This document shows, in pieces, positions 17,579 to 27,244 of a stretch of DNA of 40,034 nt. The stretch's first letter is position 1, and each line of letters begins with the position of its first letter. Origin of the DNA: Pinguiococcus pyrenoidosus (Eukaryota > Sar > Pinguiophyceae > Pinguiochrysidales > Pinguiochrysidaceae); contig JAAMXY010001512.1 in assembly GCA_019677205.1 (NCBI GenBank), forward strand, positions 1 through 40,034, given 5' to 3'. A model generated the notes under the pieces. That model saw nothing but the letters and a program-made list of their open reading frames with translations. It searched no databases and was not told where the DNA came from. Made by a program: the position numbers and the translations under genes.

Positions 17579-20478
17579 TCAAGCTTCGCCTGGCAAATCG
17601 CCAACAACTCTGCGCCAAGTGTTGCGGAACTCCTCGACTTCTTTCGTCTCCTGAAAGGCATCGCTCTGGCAGAAAGACCGGCAGTGTCTCGTCAGGTTCT
17701 TCTTGTGCACAGCGCGGTGCCACCAACCTCCTCGACGTCGCATCCTCACCTTTGCGCCTCCAAGGCTCAAGTGGCCCACCATGCCGCCGACGACGTCTTC
17801 CCCGAAAGTCCTCGGAAAGCGATCGTCGTCTTCTACCACGATCCTAGGCGCACAGAGGGGGTCATGCAGGCTGTCGAGCGGACTCGGTGTTGCGATCCAT
17901 ACTTACCCAAGTCCCTCACCGAACGCACCCCACTCAACCCAGAAGTGGGAAAAGTGAGCCGGGATCTCCCCTTTCACACCCTTGCCGGACGAGAGCTTGT
18001 GAACTTTCCGATTCTGCTTGAAGTCATCGGAGACACTGTTGATCTCCTGCGTGAAGTAGAGGTGCGCGTCCTGCTCCACATCCAAAGGCACAGGAATCGC
18101 GACGACCTTCGCATGTTTGGTCCGCTTCTTCTGGTGGGTCGCGGCCTCGAAGAAGACCGCGCCCATCGGGGGCTCCTTGTTGGCCCACAGCTGCCGAAGC
18201 GCCGCCTTCACATCAACAAGTGCGCTCTGTCCGTCTTCGTCCAGATGAGCGGTGGCTGCGAGGTGCTCGCGCGGCACGATGAAGCACATCTCGGGATGGA
18301 TGCGCTTCTCGCTGGGCGCCATGATGAGCAAGAGATGGTTGCTGGCGAAGACCATTCTCCTTCCCGTGTTCCGCCGCACGAAGGCACTGGGGCCGGCATC
18401 CGGATCGCGCCCTTCAGCATCCAAGCAAAACTCGCAGTTGTGCTCAGACCGGATCCGCGAAAGGTGTCCGGTGACAGCGCGGCGTTTCTCCCGCTCTTGC
18501 CGCGCTTTCAGGGTGAGTCTACAGTCATCATCATCATCATCATCATCATCGTCGTCGTCGTCATCAGTATCAACGTTCTTGTCAACCCTTCTGTTGTGTG
18601 CTTCCAAGCGGCAAAAGACCACGCACCTGTCGCGTTCGCCCTCAAACATTCGCATGTCGATCTGCTCTTCCTCGTCGAATCCACTGCGCGAATGACCTCC
18701 CAGTTCAGCGCCGGTGTAGCGGTTGCCCAGGCGCACGATGTTCCGCGCGAAGGCATCATCCAGGCCCTCCTTATTCGACTTCTCTTCCTCCACGAGCTCC
18801 TGCAGAGACTTGTCCTGCAAATCATTCGCGTGGAAAGCAAGGGAAAAGGCCCCTGGTCAAGCATGATCGAATAAAGAAGGGGCCAGCAAGACATCTGCAT
18901 ACCTGGCTCCACGATGCATTCGCGCTCTTTTTCCCTTTACGTCTGATGCTCGTGCGCATGTCTTCCCTTTCGAGCGTCCCACCCTCACTGGCCGGTTTGC
19001 CAGTGGTGTCCAGCGACGAGAGACGTCTTCCGTCCGCGTCAACGGCAGCGATGCGTACGGATTGGGCGGCGCTTGCATCCTGCGCCGTTTGGTCACTCGG
19101 CAAAGCTCCCTTGGCGGATCCTGCCTTCGCTCGACCGAGACCAAGTCGCGCGCGCAGCGCCGCGGCCGCAGACTGGTTTGAAGACGTGGCGCGATCCTGG
19201 CTTTCTGCATCTGCCCGTGCTTCGAAATCGCTTGCCGGCGTCGTCTCTGCGCTGCTGGAGCTTCCTTTCGCCGACGCGGCCGGCAGAGACGGCTCGTGCT
19301 TATCGACCGGAGCGCTCGATGCACGCTCTCCGTCTCCGAGGCTTGACGAGGGGACCCTCGTCGTCTCTCCAGCAGCAGCTTTCTCGAACTGGCGCGGAGC
19401 TTCCGGCTGACCACACGTTTGTCTTCGGACGACGTTGGGATCCTGATCTGCACGTGGACCCGCAGAAGAACTTCTGTTGACGTCCACCGGACGCGATGAA
19501 CCTCGCTTGTCATGCCTCATCTCTCCTGATGCTTGTCCTGCAGCTTCGGCTTCATCCTTCTGGTCATTCGTGATTCCACCCAACGCTGCCTGCAGCTTGC
19601 TGGAAAACCTGAGGAGGCAACTTCTCAGCCAACCCTGGAAGGAGCAATGCTTCCGAGCGAGAATGTATCTGTACCTGCCGATCAAGTCCCGATCTCGCGC
19701 ATCTCTTCCGATTCGCAGTCGCCGACGCTCGATGGGATCGGAAACTCTTGAGTCCTCCGCGTTGCCTCCGAGAGCCCTGTCCAGCCAGTCGCCGCTGGAT
19801 TGGGCCGAGTTGTTGCTGCGGGAGGCGGCTCGCTCTCTGGGAGCCTGGTGGCGGCGAGCACGCGCGGCCGCATCGGCAGTGGGCTTCCAGTCGCGCGGCG
19901 GTCGACTGCCCCTCCGGAGCTCTTCAACGGATCCCCATCGCTCTTTTACCACCGATGCGACGTCGACGCCTTGCGAAGCCGCTGCGGCCCTAGCGCAGAG
20001 AGAAGCAACCAAGCAAAAGACAAACAATGTTAGACTGACCACCATGCAGGATACGTCACGTCGAAAGGTTGCGTACTTTGCCCTCTTCAAGGCTCTTGCC
20101 CGCCAAGACGCTCCACCGTCACCGACCGTGGGTATCTTCGGCTCCGGCTTCTCCGTTTGTACTTCCGCCGCGTCCTTCGCCTTCTTCGGGTCATAAAGCC
20201 CGACACCAAACTTCTTCAGCGGATCCTATGGAAGTGTTGAAAAGGGATGACGAGAAGCCATTTTCTCCTTCCGTCCCTTGAAATGCTTGAAATCCTTTCC
20301 GATCCGGTGGAGCTTCGCTTGGTACCTCTTCCGCAGCTGGCGTTTCAGGCTTATCTTCCGGCACTTCCACCATCCGGGACAGCCAGTCGCCGCCGGAGTG
20401 CTTTCGACTGCTTTTTCCAGTGCTCTGATCCCGCGGCCGCTTCCGCTTCTTGAACTTCACGTTTCCCAAAAGAGACAT
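17579..20478 (-). CDS. CWF19L2: CWF19-like spliceosome-associated protein (CwfJ domains)
   Basis: Seven exons are predicted in transcript order: 20478-20326, 20225-20077, 19989-18903, 18814-18627, 18518-17907, 17843-17750 and 17665-17579 (789 aa). Introns are 100, 87, 88, 108, 63 and 84 nt, all GT-AG. The N-terminus has a nuclear signal-like KFKKRKRPRD. Exon 2 to 3 rebuilds the family block GDGGASWRARALKRAK followed by VVKERWGS. Exon 4 gives DKSLQELVEEEK and MFEGERDR. Joining it to exon 5 gives RLTLKARQEREKRRA. CwfJ_C_1 starts near HNCEFCLD and includes HPEMCFIVPREH. CwfJ_C_2 ends with VVEDDDRFPRTFG. The family acts in intron turnover and lariat debranching at the late spliceosome. An additional intron within exon 3 (near 19650-19690) cannot be excluded. 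Confidence 0.85.
18525..18566. repeat. (TCA)n microsatellite inside a CWF19-like intron
   Basis: On the minus strand this is a GAT/GAC run that would read as poly-Asp. It lies inside the predicted 108-nt intron (18519-18626), adjacent to its acceptor. Confidence 0.8.
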
Positions 20479-20985
20479 TTCGAGGGAGCGGCAGACTTCG
20501 TGGCCGAGATGGTGTCGTACGCCCGATGAAACACTGCTGTGTACACCGTCGACAATGTACCCACGCCTTGATGAGCCCGAACACGTCCCTTCACGCGCTC
20601 TCTGCGGCCACCGCCCGACAAATTCGGCGCGCAACTGCACCGCTCTCCGTTCTCCGTCGAGCTTTTCTTATTCCACACATATATATGGTATATATGGTAT
20701 GAAGTGACTATAATTTGAAATTTATGATTGTTGTATGTGAGTATAACAAAAATAGTATTTGAATACATTTGTATTGAAATAATTAAAATCACTTTATCCA
20801 ACCAACGAGCTAGAACGGAGCATAGCTTTGCGCTCGTCGGCAGACTGCGCAAGACACACCACCGCACCGCATTTCACGCTGCCGTGGAGCTGACCCCGTC
20901 CTCCGCCTTCTGCTTAGGCTTCAGATATTGTGCAAGCGTCTGTTGCGCAAGCGTTTGGGTCAAGGCTGGGGTCAGCTGTAGATCG
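20479..20985. promoter_or_regulatory. Divergent intergenic region with AT-rich island
   Basis: This head-to-head gap lies between the CWF19-like and mS45-like genes. Positions about 20672-20800 are very AT-rich, with alternating ATATAT around 20677-20700, in otherwise GC-rich surroundings. It is a good candidate for a shared, nucleosome-poor promoter. Confidence 0.55.
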
Positions 20986-22137
20986 ATGGCGGCGTCGCTG
21001 CGATCCTGCTGGGCTAGGCATGTAGCGGCGCTGTCGAGGGGGCGCAGCGCCGGGACTTCGCCCGGTGCCGTCAGAGCGCTCAGCAAGTTCTGGCATGATC
21101 GATTCGAGGGGAAGCACAAGATGGAGCCGCGGTGGGAAGGCGACTGCCGGGAGCACATCCTGGACTTCAATTGGGGATACATGTGCGCGGAGATGAAAGA
21201 GCAGATCTGGCAGGAGTGGAAAGCGGCTCCCACGAGAGAAACGCTGGAAACGCTTTGTCGCGAGCTGAGGCTCTCGCTGGGGACGGTGCGAGCGGCGATC
21301 AAGCTCCGGAAGAACTACCACGAGAACATCGAGCCGCACCTGACGCAGGAGGAGAAGGACGAGCTCTGGCAACTGGAGGCGGCGAAGGAGCTCATGTACC
21401 ACAAGTCGTCGCTGGACTTTCTGTACTCGCATCCGTCGCTGAAGCCGGAGGACTACGAGCGGATTCCCGAGCTCCTGCGCTTCAGGGACATCGGAGAGCG
21501 GATCGACAATCGCACGTACGATTCGAACTACTACTTCGGAGACGACGACGTTTTCGGCGAAGAGGCCCTCTTCGGGGTGGACGACAAGGAGATTCCCATC
21601 ACCAGAAGCGCAAAGGACGTGGTCAAGGACGGGAAGACGATGAATGACATCTTGAAGTGGGCCAAGGCCGAGAACGCGACGGAGGCATCTGCCGACGGCG
21701 AGACGTTCGAGGACGGAGCCCAGGAGGGCAAAGGTGCTCCGAAGCCCGCGCAGGACGCGTCTCTTGGCGTTCCCATTCCGACGGATGAAGGGGATGTGGC
21801 GTGGCGCGGCGAGCTGGAGACCATTGTTGCAGCCCACAAGCCCAAGCTGGTCAACAAGAAGACCCGCGGAGGCAGCATTCTGGTCTTTCGAGACACGAGC
21901 AAAGGGGCGCCCAACGCTCCCAGCGAGATCTCGGTGCGGGAGCCTTTCAAGGAGCTGCGCAAGGGTACCCGGCGAGAGACAGTTTTGAGAAGCTGGGTGC
22001 CCAAGAGACCCGGCCTCATGGGACCCGCGGAGACCAGCCAGGGATACAGTCGCCAGCTCGTGGGACGGCACGGAGAGGCCAGAAGCAAGGCCTGGCCGGC
22101 GAAAGCACGCAGATTGAAGAGCCGAATGGGCCTTTAG
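20986..22137 (+). CDS. Putative mitochondrial ribosomal protein, Bot1p/mS45-like
   Basis: The protein has 383 aa in one exon. The first 40 residues are rich in Arg, Ala and Ser with no acidic residue before about residue 45, as in a mitochondrial presequence. Residues about 65-105 form a helix-turn-helix-like block (MKEQIWQEWKAAPTRETLET, then LRLSLGTVRAAIKLRKNY). It resembles the Bot1p/mS45 block, in which a relaxed DNA-binding-like helix pair reads I-LR..., LS-x-x-G-x-S-x-x-R-x-x-A-I-x-R-L. The remainder is acidic, then basic at the tail (SKAWPAKARRLKSRMG). The ATG at 20986 was chosen because upstream codons lie in the AT-rich promoter. Identity is inferred from one motif block only; function outside the ribosome is possible. 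Confidence 0.6.
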   Translation: MAASLRSCWARHVAALSRGRSAGTSPGAVRALSKFWHDRFEGKHKMEPRWEGDCREHILDFNWGYMCAEMKEQIWQEWKAAPTRETLETLCRELRLSLGTVRAAIKLRKNYHENIEPHLTQEEKDELWQLEAAKELMYHKSSLDFLYSHPSLKPEDYERIPELLRFRDIGERIDNRTYDSNYYFGDDDVFGEEALFGVDDKEIPITRSAKDVVKDGKTMNDILKWAKAENATEASADGETFEDGAQEGKGAPKPAQDASLGVPIPTDEGDVAWRGELETIVAAHKPKLVNKKTRGGSILVFRDTSKGAPNAPSEISVREPFKELRKGTRRETVLRSWVPKRPGLMGPAETSQGYSRQLVGRHGEARSKAWPAKARRLKSRMGL

Positions 22138-22147
22138 ACAGTTGAAA

Positions 22148-22187
22148 GCCGCTGCTTCGGCGATCAAGCCGCTGCTTCGGCGATCAA
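22148..22187. repeat. 20-bp perfect tandem duplication
   Basis: Two identical contiguous 20-bp copies beginning GCCGCTGCTTCGG (22148-22167 and 22168-22187), 10 bp after the stop codon of the mS45-like gene. Confidence 0.9.
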
Positions 22188-22267
22188 GCCGGAGGCAGGG
22201 ACCAAGGCCAAGACAGCCGAGGCAGCCCTGATGCGGAAAAAGCTCTACGCGATGCTTCGACGACACA

Positions 22268-22312
22268 GGGAGTATTGAAGGGGGAGTATTGAAGGAGGAG
22301 TATTGAAGGAGG
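22268..22312. repeat. 15-bp tandem repeat, three copies
   Basis: Three units of about 15 bp containing GGAGTATTGAAGG in direct repetition, non-coding. Confidence 0.9.
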
Positions 22313-22517
22313 CTTGCCATCAATATTCATTGTCTAAAGGAATGTGTCCTCGCCCTCAAACGTGTAGGAGCATCGAAAAGAGCTAACACTTCCACGACCA
22401 TCCATTGCTGCATGCATCTTCTTGCGAAAACTTCCTGCCACTGCTCGGCCGCTCAAACCATTGATGCTACAGATCTGATCAGCACTCAGCTGCCGTCCAT
22501 CTGCCGCGATCAGAGAG

Positions 22518-23186
22518 CTAGGAGGAGTACAGCTCGGAAATCTCCGCGGACACCGACGGCTCCGCTCCGGAGGTGTTGATCTTGTAGACGAACTGCTCCG
22601 GCAGCGGCCTCTCGACGTAGTCGCCGTCCGGTCCGAAGGGGAAGCTCACGTTCATCTCGCTGGACTTGGCCGCCGTGATGCTGAAGGCCTCGTCGGCAAG
22701 CATCTGCTCGCTGAGGTACACGAGGCAGCCGTCGGTTTTGTCGATGGCGATGGACGGAGCGCTCTCCTTGACCTGGACCTGCATCCGCGAGCAGTTGCAG
22801 ACCTCGAAGGTGCTCATGCACGAGTCCACGAGGACCTTCGTCTTCTTGCAGTTGTCCACCAGGATGGAGTTGAACTTGCCGGAGACCACGACGGTGACAT
22901 CCTCACACTTGTAGAGGTAGACCGACTGATTGAAGGATTCTACGGTGATCTCCACCACTCCCTTAAGGAGACGGGCAAGACCACGCACGTCAGACGTCTC
23001 TACTCGAGAAATGCTTCGCCGAGCGGCACGGCGAGGCCATGTGGCGCGAGGCTAAGAGCGCATCCTCACGATGCTTCCGACTGAACGGCCGCCGGAGCTG
23101 GCGCACGATACCTGCTCTTTGCCTGCGAACTCGCAGATCCACTTGTTCTCCGGGGCAGGCTTGAGCTCGAGCTTAAAGTCAGGCAT
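22518..23186 (-). CDS. Cyclase-associated protein, C-CAP domain only
   Basis: Two exons are predicted, 23186-23112 and 22961-22518, with a 150-nt GT-AG intron (phase 0), giving 172 aa. After a short N-terminus (MPDFKLELKPAPENKWICEF) the protein is a single C-CAP beta-helix domain. It contains QSVYLYKCEDVTVVVSG, FNSILVDNCKK, KVLVDSC, APSIAIDKTDGCLVYLS and the diagnostic AAKSSEMNVSFP, then PLPEQF. C-CAP binds G-actin and promotes nucleotide exchange, helping recycle cofilin-bound monomers in the cytosol. The adenylyl-cyclase-binding and helical-folded N-terminal domains of animal and fungal CAP are absent. That form is known from apicomplexans and other chromalveolates. The gene is divergent from the REEP gene, about 790 bp away. 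Confidence 0.93.
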
Positions 23187-23978
23187 GATGGATGTCTGGG
23201 CGGTGGGCTCTGCTCCTGGCGGGCGTGAAGTCGGCTGGCGTTCTGTGATGTGAACTGACGGGTCGATTGCGTCCCGCCGGCGCATGGATTCTTTTTGCTC
23301 TGTCCGTTCCGGGGAAACGGCGCCGGTGATTGGCGGAAGACCGCAGGTGAAAGATCGCTTCGCTCTGTAACAGCAGACGCAGCGTTGCTGGGGATCTTGC
23401 ATACAACTGGAACACCGCGCGTCCAATGGCTCGCGTCACATCGGGAGATTCTGGAAGAAGGACCAATGGTTGTGATCTTCTGAAAATCAGATGGATCAAA
23501 ATCCAATTAGACGGCGTCATTGGCAATTTTCTCCTGAACCTGTGGTGCTGTTGTTCCAAAGTCTCCGCGATCCTCGAAGCCTTGCCACTATTTGCGCAAG
23601 ACATGGCCAAATAGATCGCGCTTGGAAGACGAAACGGAAACAACGCGCTCCACGGCTGGACAGAGGACATTTGAAAGAGGCAGAAATTTCTCTTTCAGCG
23701 GCCTCCGATCCAATAGTTCAAGCTCTATATTTTGTGCTGTAATTCAAAATGGCTACTCCCCTGTGTGTCGGAAGCAACGCCGGGTGCAGCAGTGAGCGCA
23801 AGCCAATGGGAGATTGGGAGGTGCATAGAAATCCATCCGCTGACCACGGGCACTTCGGTTGAGCGCCACAGGCCTGACAAAGCTGGAAACGCTTTGCCGC
23901 CGCCGATCCATTGACGAGGCTCTCTGCACTCGATCACACCAAGCTTCTGCGCCGTAGCGTCGCACGCTCCACCACAAG
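23187..23978. promoter_or_regulatory. Intergenic region between divergent C-CAP and REEP genes
   Basis: This 792-bp head-to-head gap is moderately AT-rich from about 23470 to 23760. Several short open frames cross it on both strands, but none resembles a known protein. No RNA gene was recognised. Confidence 0.4.
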
Positions 23979-24839
23979 ATGGCCGAGAAACTGCAGGATT
24001 TCCTGAAGAAGGCGAAAGCCGAACTTGACAAGGTTCCAGCCCTGAATCAGGCGGAGGAGATCGTTGGCATCGACAAGCTGTATCTCGTGGCCGCGGCCTC
24101 CGTCGTCGTCACCTGTGTGCTGTACTTCGGCCTCGGCGCAGGCTTCTTTGTGTGAGTAACGCCACCCCTTCCGATCGAGTTCGAAGGATTTTTGATTTCC
24201 CGAGACGTTTGATCGCCCTGACCTCCACCCCTCAGGAATCTGGTGGGCTTTGTGTACCCAGCCATCCAGACCTTGAAGGCCATCGAGGCGAAGGACACGC
24301 ACGACGACACGCAATGGTGAGCAGCGCTCGCGACACGCCCGGTTTTCTCATCGGATCGGCCCCTCGTCGGGGAAGCGCCTGGATGCGGGCCTGAGAGCCC
24401 AAGCAGCGCGGTGCGCCTGGCTGATGACTCCTCATGTTCCAAACGTCGCAGGCTCGTGTACTGGGTGGTCTACTCGGCGTTCTCCATCCTGGAGAGCTTC
24501 TCTGAGACGATGCTGTCATGGATTCCGTTTTACTTCCCGTTCAAGATCGCTTTCCTTCTCTTCTGTTTCTTGCCGCAGACGCAGGGCGCCAAGGTGAGAA
24601 TGCGGAGTCTTGGAAGCTTGGGGGTGCTCTCGCCTTTCCCTGGGGCGTGGAGGGGCGCCCCTCTGGTCCCCGCGAGACGAAGGGAGTGCCCTTTGCACAG
24701 CGCGGGATGCTAACCGTCGTGCCTGCTCCTGTGCGTTCGGCAGGTCGTGTACGACAACTTCCTCCGGGAGATCCTGAAGCAGAACGACAGTGCCATTGCT
24801 AGCGAGATCAGCAAGGGAGCGAACGGGAAGGCGGACTAG
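23979..24839 (+). CDS. REEP5/Yop1/HVA22-family ER-shaping protein
   Basis: Four exons are predicted: 23979-24151, 24236-24316, 24452-24593 and 24744-24839 (163 aa). The GT-AG introns are 84, 135 and 150 nt. The joined protein has an N-terminal amphipathic region, a first hydrophobic hairpin (about 36-58) and then the TB2/DP1/HVA22 signature: NLVGFVYPAIQTLKAIE, DDTQW-LVYWVVYSAFSILE, SWIPFYFPFKIAFLLFCFLP, QTQGAK and VVYDNFLREIL. These proteins insert wedge-like hairpins in the ER membrane and stabilise tubule curvature. Order, length and the DDTQW motif place it in the REEP5/6-Yop1-HVA22 group. Each junction falls inside a conserved block, which supports the splice sites. The next gene lies in the same direction about 1 kb downstream. 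Confidence 0.94.
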
Positions 24840-25859
24840 ACGGCGGCGGTGATGCCCGGGATGGCTGTATGCTCTTTGAGTGCGGTCTGCGATTCACGCG
24901 TTTCCAGGACTGGACCAGGATGCAGCTCCGTTTCCGACGAGGCGGGAGGGTCTCGAACTCTTCCCAAACCCTGAGACGAAATCGCTTCTTCTTCTTCTTG
25001 TGTTTTTCTAGCCTTCCTCTTTGTCGCTGTCTGCGGAGGTGTTGATTCGCACTTGCATCTGCAGGCATCTCCGAGAGCGAGCGTCGAGGGTCGAGGGCCA
25101 AGCCGAGTTTAGGCTTGTCCATCTGTCATGCTCGCCACAAACAGAAACGCCGAAACAACACCGAAACAAACATCAGGTCGTCGACGAATCCGGGCTTTCG
25201 GCAGATTACCTGTTTATGGCTCAGGCCTTTCTGACTTTCGGATGTTGTCTTGTTGTCTTGATTCTCGATTTTCTCGATTCTCGATTCTCGGCTTCTCGGC
25301 GCGCTTCTTCACGCTTCGAAAGCTTGACCACGTCAGACTCGAAGACCATTTGCTGATCACCGATTCCAAAGCCTGTGCTATTCCCAATCAAGCGACCTGC
25401 AAGATGAGCATCAGTCCTGATTCGTTTGCAAGCATCTCGCTATGCGCGCGTGAGCGCTGCTTCACCTACAATGATTCGCTGAGGCAATACAAAATTTTAA
25501 ATATTCACCAATCATGATTCGTTTCTTGATCCCCTTCCCATACGTTTGCACCGAGTTCTGCTTCAGTGCATCCGCATTGGTCAATCGGCAGCTCTCGCAG
25601 TATCATGCTGATTTACAGCGTATTTCAGAGACCGATTCGGACGTGCATAGGACAGAGGGAGTGCGGAGCAAGGAGCGAGAAGCCTTTTGCTGGTGCCACA
25701 AAGAGCGGCACGCAGCTGTCCGTGGCAGCATTTGGCACTTCTTGTCTTCCAGAGGCTCGATCTCGTTGATTTCCAGCGACGGTACGCGTGCCGCTTCGCT
25801 GCAGCGGCTCTTTCTCCGGCAAGAGTGACCGGTCATGACTTTTTTGAATTCTTTGGTAG
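24840..25859. other. 1.0-kb intergenic region, no gene recognised
   Basis: This is one of the longest gene-free stretches in the window, between two genes in the same orientation. It contains a pyrimidine-rich TCTCGATT-type repeat near 25249-25305 and an AT-rich patch near 25488-25520 (AAATTTTAAATATT-like). Short open frames show no family resemblance. A 5' UTR or an unrecognised non-coding RNA is possible. Confidence 0.4.
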
Positions 25860-26867
25860 ATGGCGGAAGCTGAACCCCAAGCGAAGTTGCACAAGAGCAA
25901 CGGCGAGGGAAACGGCACTACGAGCATGAAGTTCCTCATCTACGGCGGCAACGGCTGGCTGGGCGGCGTGCTGCAGGACCTGCTCACCGCGCAGGGAAAG
26001 GAGTTCGTAGTGAGCCGCGTTCGGCTCCAAAACCGCGAGAGCATGGAAGCGGAGCTGGACCGCGAGCAGCCCACGCACATCCTGTGCGCCGCCGGGGTGA
26101 CGGGCCGGCCGAATGTGGACTGGTGCGAGGATCACAAGCTGGAGACCATCCGCACCAACATCATCGGCGCGCTGAGCGCGGCTGACTGCGCTTCGTCACG
26201 CGGCATCCACTTCACGCTGTTCGCCACGGGCTGTATCTTCGAATACGACGACGACCACCCGATGCCGATCCTGCAGGAGGACGGCACCTGGAGCGACGTG
26301 CGCACCTTCGAGGAGGACAATCCCATGGACGGGCCCAACTTCACCGGCTCCTTCTACTCCTTCACCAAGGGCCTGCTGGAGCAGCTGCTTCGGCACATTC
26401 CGAACGTCCTCTGTCTCCGCGTGCGCATGCCGATCAGCGACGACCTCAGCCCGCGCAACTTCATCACCAAGATCTGCAAGTACCGCCGCGTTGTGAACAT
26501 CCCCAACTCCATGACCGTGCTGCACGACCTCATGCCCGTCTCGATCACGATGGCCGAGCGCGGCCTCACGGGCGTGTACAACTTCTGCAACCCGGGCCCG
26601 ATCTCGCACCATCAGATCCTGGACCTCTACAAGAAGTACGTCGATCCGGAGTTCCAGTACGAGGGCTTCACCGTGGAAGAGCAGGCCAAGGTCATCAAGG
26701 CCGGCCGCTCCAACAACACCCTGAGCCACACGAAGCTTGTAGAAGCGCTTCCTGATGTGACCATCCCCCCGATCTTGGAGTCCATTCACGGGGTGTTGCA
26801 ACGCATGCGCGTGAACCTTGAGAAAGAAGAGAGCTGGCCCAACAATCTGCCAAGGACGAAAATCTAG
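25860..26867 (+). CDS. UDP-4-keto-6-deoxyglucose 3,5-epimerase/4-reductase (NRS/ER-like)
   Basis: The 335-aa single-exon protein is an extended SDR resembling the plant NRS/ER (UER1) enzyme, which makes UDP-rhamnose, and bacterial RmlD. It has the Rossmann glycine motif GGNGWLGG (residues 29-36), the CAAGVTGRPNVDWCE block typical of NRS/ER, the FATGCIFEYDD segment, and the catalytic pair Y166-K170 (YSFTK). It ends with the NNTLSHTKLVEALP region. The reaction converts the 4-keto-6-deoxy sugar to the 6-deoxy-L-hexose form with NADPH in the cytosol. The ATG at 25860 is followed by about 20 charged residues, then MKFLIYGG, so the internal Met at residue 23 is an alternative start. It ends 377 bp from the convergent RanBP1 gene. 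Confidence 0.9.
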   Translation: MAEAEPQAKLHKSNGEGNGTTSMKFLIYGGNGWLGGVLQDLLTAQGKEFVVSRVRLQNRESMEAELDREQPTHILCAAGVTGRPNVDWCEDHKLETIRTNIIGALSAADCASSRGIHFTLFATGCIFEYDDDHPMPILQEDGTWSDVRTFEEDNPMDGPNFTGSFYSFTKGLLEQLLRHIPNVLCLRVRMPISDDLSPRNFITKICKYRRVVNIPNSMTVLHDLMPVSITMAERGLTGVYNFCNPGPISHHQILDLYKKYVDPEFQYEGFTVEEQAKVIKAGRSNNTLSHTKLVEALPDVTIPPILESIHGVLQRMRVNLEKEESWPNNLPRTKI

Positions 26868-27244
26868 ACATCGGGAGCGTGGCGGTCTGTGCTGAACGGT
26901 GCGAGGTCGTGCTCTTGCTGGCGTGATCCGGTCCTTGAAACCCAATGATGCAGTTATCGTGTGAATCCACCGCATCGAATGGGTAGGCGCCACGCCGCCC
27001 TTCCAACTCCCCCTACTCGCCTGTCGGCTTTCGCCTGTCGCCTCTCCTCCTCACGGCTCCAGACAGGGACGGACGTCTCGACCCGACGGATGAAGGACAA
27101 GGTGGGGCAAGCGAGCGCAAGGTGGCATCGACATGCGAGAGCGACGAGAACTTAGCTACGGGTTCGTTCTTCAGGCGATGCACGCAACTCGCGGCGCTGG
27201 GCAAGGCGCACTCCCACAGAGCCCGTGTCGGTCTGGAGGCAAGC
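26868..27244. other. Convergent intergenic region
   Basis: This 377-bp gap lies between the 3' ends of the NRS/ER and RanBP1 genes. Nothing was recognised. Confidence 0.5.

Larger units (their letters stand above)
22138..22517. other. Convergent intergenic region with two tandem repeats
   Basis: This gap lies between the 3' ends of the mS45-like and C-CAP genes. Beyond the two tandem repeats (22148-22187 and 22268-22312) nothing is seen. Confidence 0.5.

Noticed and set aside
18519-18626. Poly-Asp acidic domain inside the CWF19-like protein
   Set aside because: GTGCGT donor and TGTAG acceptor flank it, and removal restores the conserved DRLTLKARQ block. The run is an intronic TCA microsatellite.
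17504-18874. 456-codon plus-strand ORF
   Set aside because: Antisense to the CWF19-like exons; the poly-Ile and poly-Val run is the microsatellite. No family features.
18822-20090. Minus-strand ORF seen as a secreted protein with a signal peptide (MVVSLTLFVFCLVASL)
   Set aside because: The hydrophobic stretch is the pyrimidine-rich tail of an 87-nt intron. Splicing it out joins LKRAK to a block ending VVKERWGS as in CWF19 proteins.
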